Below are positions 61,861 to 64,000 of a DNA stretch of 64,000 bases, one piece after another. A program made the position numbers and the translations under genes. Numbering within the stretch: position 1 is the stretch's first letter; every line of letters begins with the position of its first letter. The notes under the pieces are model-generated. The model was not told where the DNA came from. It worked only from the letters and a program-made list of their open reading frames with translations, and did no database searches. The DNA is from Tetmemena sp. SeJ-2015 (Eukaryota; Ciliophora; Spirotrichea; Sporadotrichida; Oxytrichidae): assembly GCA_027382625.1 (NCBI GenBank), contig JAJKFJ010021118.1:62001-126000 (forward strand), given 5' to 3'.

Positions 61861-62897
61861 AGTTGTAACCTTAGAGCATAGGGACGAGAGAGAATTCCTT
61901 GTGTAATTTAACACCTCACTCTTTCGTCAGCTCTCACTCTGAGTACATTTATATCTGCTTGATTCAATTATGAGCTAAAACCTCTAATACGATGTAGGCT
62001 AGAAATGGCAAAAGGAAAAAAGTCGAACACAAATTGAGAAGACCAGTCTGACTCCTTGGTGTTAGACAATCACCATTCAGTAGCATGAGTTATGCATACG
62101 TCAGTGGTCAGGCCTCACATACACACTTTCATAGGCTGGGTCTGTGAGTACTACTATAATATACTCCATCACCTAACCCGCTGAGTCCCTTGAGGATTTC
62201 TAGCGTAAAAATTGCTCCTTGTTTTAATATCATAACTCCTTCACTGGGAGGTCACTAATCTTGGGTCAAAGAGCTACTACTAAAAATGTAGTATAGTTCT
62301 CACAATGCTTTGGAGTTCGCCACAACCCACTCATCCCTCATTAGATGAACTCTATCAATTACCACAGAATACTAAACTAGATCGCCTCCAGAGGATAAAT
62401 GCAATATTGCAGGGGCTTTACATAATGGCCGTCTAAAATCCCTCCTCCAGCCAAGCCACCTTTGGTGCCACGCCACGAGTCTCAGATTTTACTTTTCTAG
62501 TTTAATATAGCTGAGAATTTAATTGAAAATTGAATTAAATTATTATTTATATTAAAATGGAACAATTTTGTGAAGTTGAAGTGTGTCCGATTTGAATAAT
62601 TATTAGATCATTCAATTCAGAATCAAATTCTAAGAAAATTTATCTTTAAAACTTTTGTTTGGGAGCGCTCAGTCAAGAGTTATAAGCTACACAAGATTTA
62701 ATGAAAAAGATGTTCAAATTTGATAAGAGTGTGCACATCATATCTCTCTGCTGAGAGATGCCACAAAGATGATTAAAAAAGAACTCAATTTAATATTTAA
62801 AGAGCTAACGAACAAGCCCCATATTGAGCTACAAAGTTAAATTTCAACGGCTAACTTCTTAAAACTCTTCATTTATTATTTTAATTTAATTCCCATC
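61861..62897. other. Non-coding germline DNA
   Basis: Mixed-composition DNA with stops in all frames on both strands. No recognisable gene. Probably IES or intergenic germline-limited sequence. Confidence 0.4.
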
Positions 62898-63015
62898 ATG
62901 GGTCAGCACGTGGCATCAGGATCCGGTCACACCAGTTATGATCATGTTTTAGTGGGTCATATAAAGGCCTATTATAAATATACCCGTGCAGGGTGCTTAA
63001 TTCTGCTAATAATTA
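62898..63015. repeat. Dispersed germline repeat, copy 2
   Basis: About 120 bp, closely similar to 25244-25365 with the same order of blocks (GGTCACACCAGTTATGATC, TGTTTTAGTGGGT, GGGTGCTTAATTCTGCTAAT). Non-coding. Confidence 0.85.
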
Positions 63016-63074
63016 ATTAATTTAATTCCAATATTTTCATTTATTTTTTAACAAAAATCAGTATTAATTATATT

Positions 63075-63405
63075 CATTCAGTTTTGTTAAAGTTTAAAGA
63101 TGAATGCGTATTGACTTGAAGAGCTGATTCTCATGAAGATGAATTACTCAATCACGTTATATGTTGTCTAGTCGAAAACTGCATTATATTCTTTGACAAG
63201 ATTTAAGGTAGTTTGATCTACCTCAATAATCTTCATGTTGGTGTTGATGAGGCCCGCACATATGAAAATAATGATGTTTCCAGTCAATGTATCTGGCGCA
63301 ATTACATTAGGCTATCTAATAAAATATCTCATATTCTTAGCGATTGAAGTAGCCACTGAACCCATTGTGAATCTTACAATTATTATAACTTAACACTTTA
63401 TCTAA
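63075..63405 (-). CDS. Partial coding segment, propeller-like
   Basis: Minus-strand frame GSVATSIAKNMRYFIRQPNV, APDTLTGNIIIFICAGLIN, KIIEVDQTTLNLVKEYNAVF, ending near an AT-rich stretch. Similar in style to the propeller repeats at 56800-60700 (a strand, NTN, then VD). It is likely another MDS of the same or a paralogous gene. The ATG near 63363 may not be a true start. Confidence 0.5.
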
Positions 63406-63479
63406 TATTCTATCATAATTTCACTTTATAAAATAAATTATTTTTAAATGCATACATTTAAGACATTTATTTATAAAAA

Positions 63480-64000
63480 TATTTAGGGGGGGGCCTTTCC
63501 TCGAGAGTAAAATTTTATAATGAATAAAGGTAAGAAGAAAATAGGTTTATAGGGTAATTTTCGCTCCTAAAACTGATTCTTCCTGTTTTAGAGGTCTATT
63601 TGAATATCAAAGCCTTCAAATTTAATCCTAAATTCATCAAATATTTTTAAATAAAATTTATATATTTTTAAAAATTTTTTAATTTTAAAAACTTAAAATC
63701 CTTTTTTAAAAGAAAAAATTAAAAATTTAAAAATTTCTAATTTAAATAAAACAAAATTTTAAATTTGGGGTTTTAATAAAATATATAAATTCATAAAATG
63801 GTGCACTATTTAAAAAATGGATTTTAAGTTTATTTTACAATTCGAAAAAATATCTTAAAATTATTTTTATTTATAAACTAGCCAATGAAATTTAGGATTA
63901 AATTTGAAGGTTGATATTCAAATAGATTAAACGGAAAATATTTTTCAAATTAATTTTTTATTTATTATAAAATTTTTCCCGAAGAAAGGCCCCCTAAATT
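63480..64000. mobile_element. Large inverted-repeat (foldback/MITE-like) element, reaches window end
   Basis: The left end ATTTAGGGGGGGGCC (63481) mirrors the right end GGCCCCCTAAAT (63989-63999). Inner blocks also mirror: TCTATTTGAATATCAA near 63595 against TTGATATTCAAATAGA near 63912, and CTTCAAATTTAATCCTAAAT against ATTTAGGATTAAATTTGAAG. Arms are about 170-200 bp around an AT-rich centre (about 63740). There is no coding sequence. The right boundary and any target-site duplication lie at or beyond the window edge. Confidence 0.8.

Overview
The window reads as germline (micronuclear) DNA of a spirotrich ciliate of the hypotrich/stichotrich kind (Oxytricha/Stylonychia-like). Three things support this. 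(1) TAA and TAG occur in frame throughout recognisable genes and must encode Gln; only TGA ends them. (2) Genes are cut by short AT-rich inserts (about 10-60 bp, some 200-600 bp) bounded by direct repeats of 3-14 bp. Removing one repeat plus the insert restores frame and conserved protein sequence, as for IESs with pointers between MDSs. (3) At least two genes are scrambled. A few GT-AG introns (31 and 38 nt) occur as well.

Layout: 1-11.8 kb holds hypothetical, Q/N-rich or coiled-coil genes. KRR1 (-), a secreted FG-GAP protein (+), another hypothetical (+), an RRM protein (-), a TDP1-type tyrosyl-DNA phosphodiesterase (+) and a small unknown (-) follow to 22.5 kb. From 23.0 to 30.5 kb lies a histidine-degradation cluster: urocanate hydratase (-), imidazolonepropionase (-), histidine ammonia-lyase (+) and a formimidoylglutamase/ureohydrolase-like gene (+). 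Together these match the four Hut steps from His to Glu. A giant gene (-, 30.8-47.7 kb) encodes a Cys-rich, beta-helix, multi-TM surface protein. It is followed by a CDF zinc transporter (+) and a second giant gene (-, 49.8-60.7 kb or beyond) with propeller, cadherin-like, Cys-rich and YHYH domains. The right end is repeat-rich germline-limited DNA: a GC-rich hairpin block, a dispersed repeat also found in the hut cluster, and a large inverted repeat running to the window edge.

The most notable result is that histidine ammonia-lyase is an odd-even scrambled gene. Segments A and C lie at 27.2-28.7 kb; B and D lie at 30.0-30.5 kb, with the ureohydrolase gene nested between. Pointers of 6, 10 and 10 bp match at all three junctions and give one 592-codon frame. 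The spacer between A and C keeps a decayed copy of B, and the spacer between B and D keeps a decayed end of C, which suggests local duplication followed by reciprocal decay. The second giant gene is also scrambled, with an inverted MDS and a 33-bp micro-MDS joined by 11-, 13- and 14-bp pointers.
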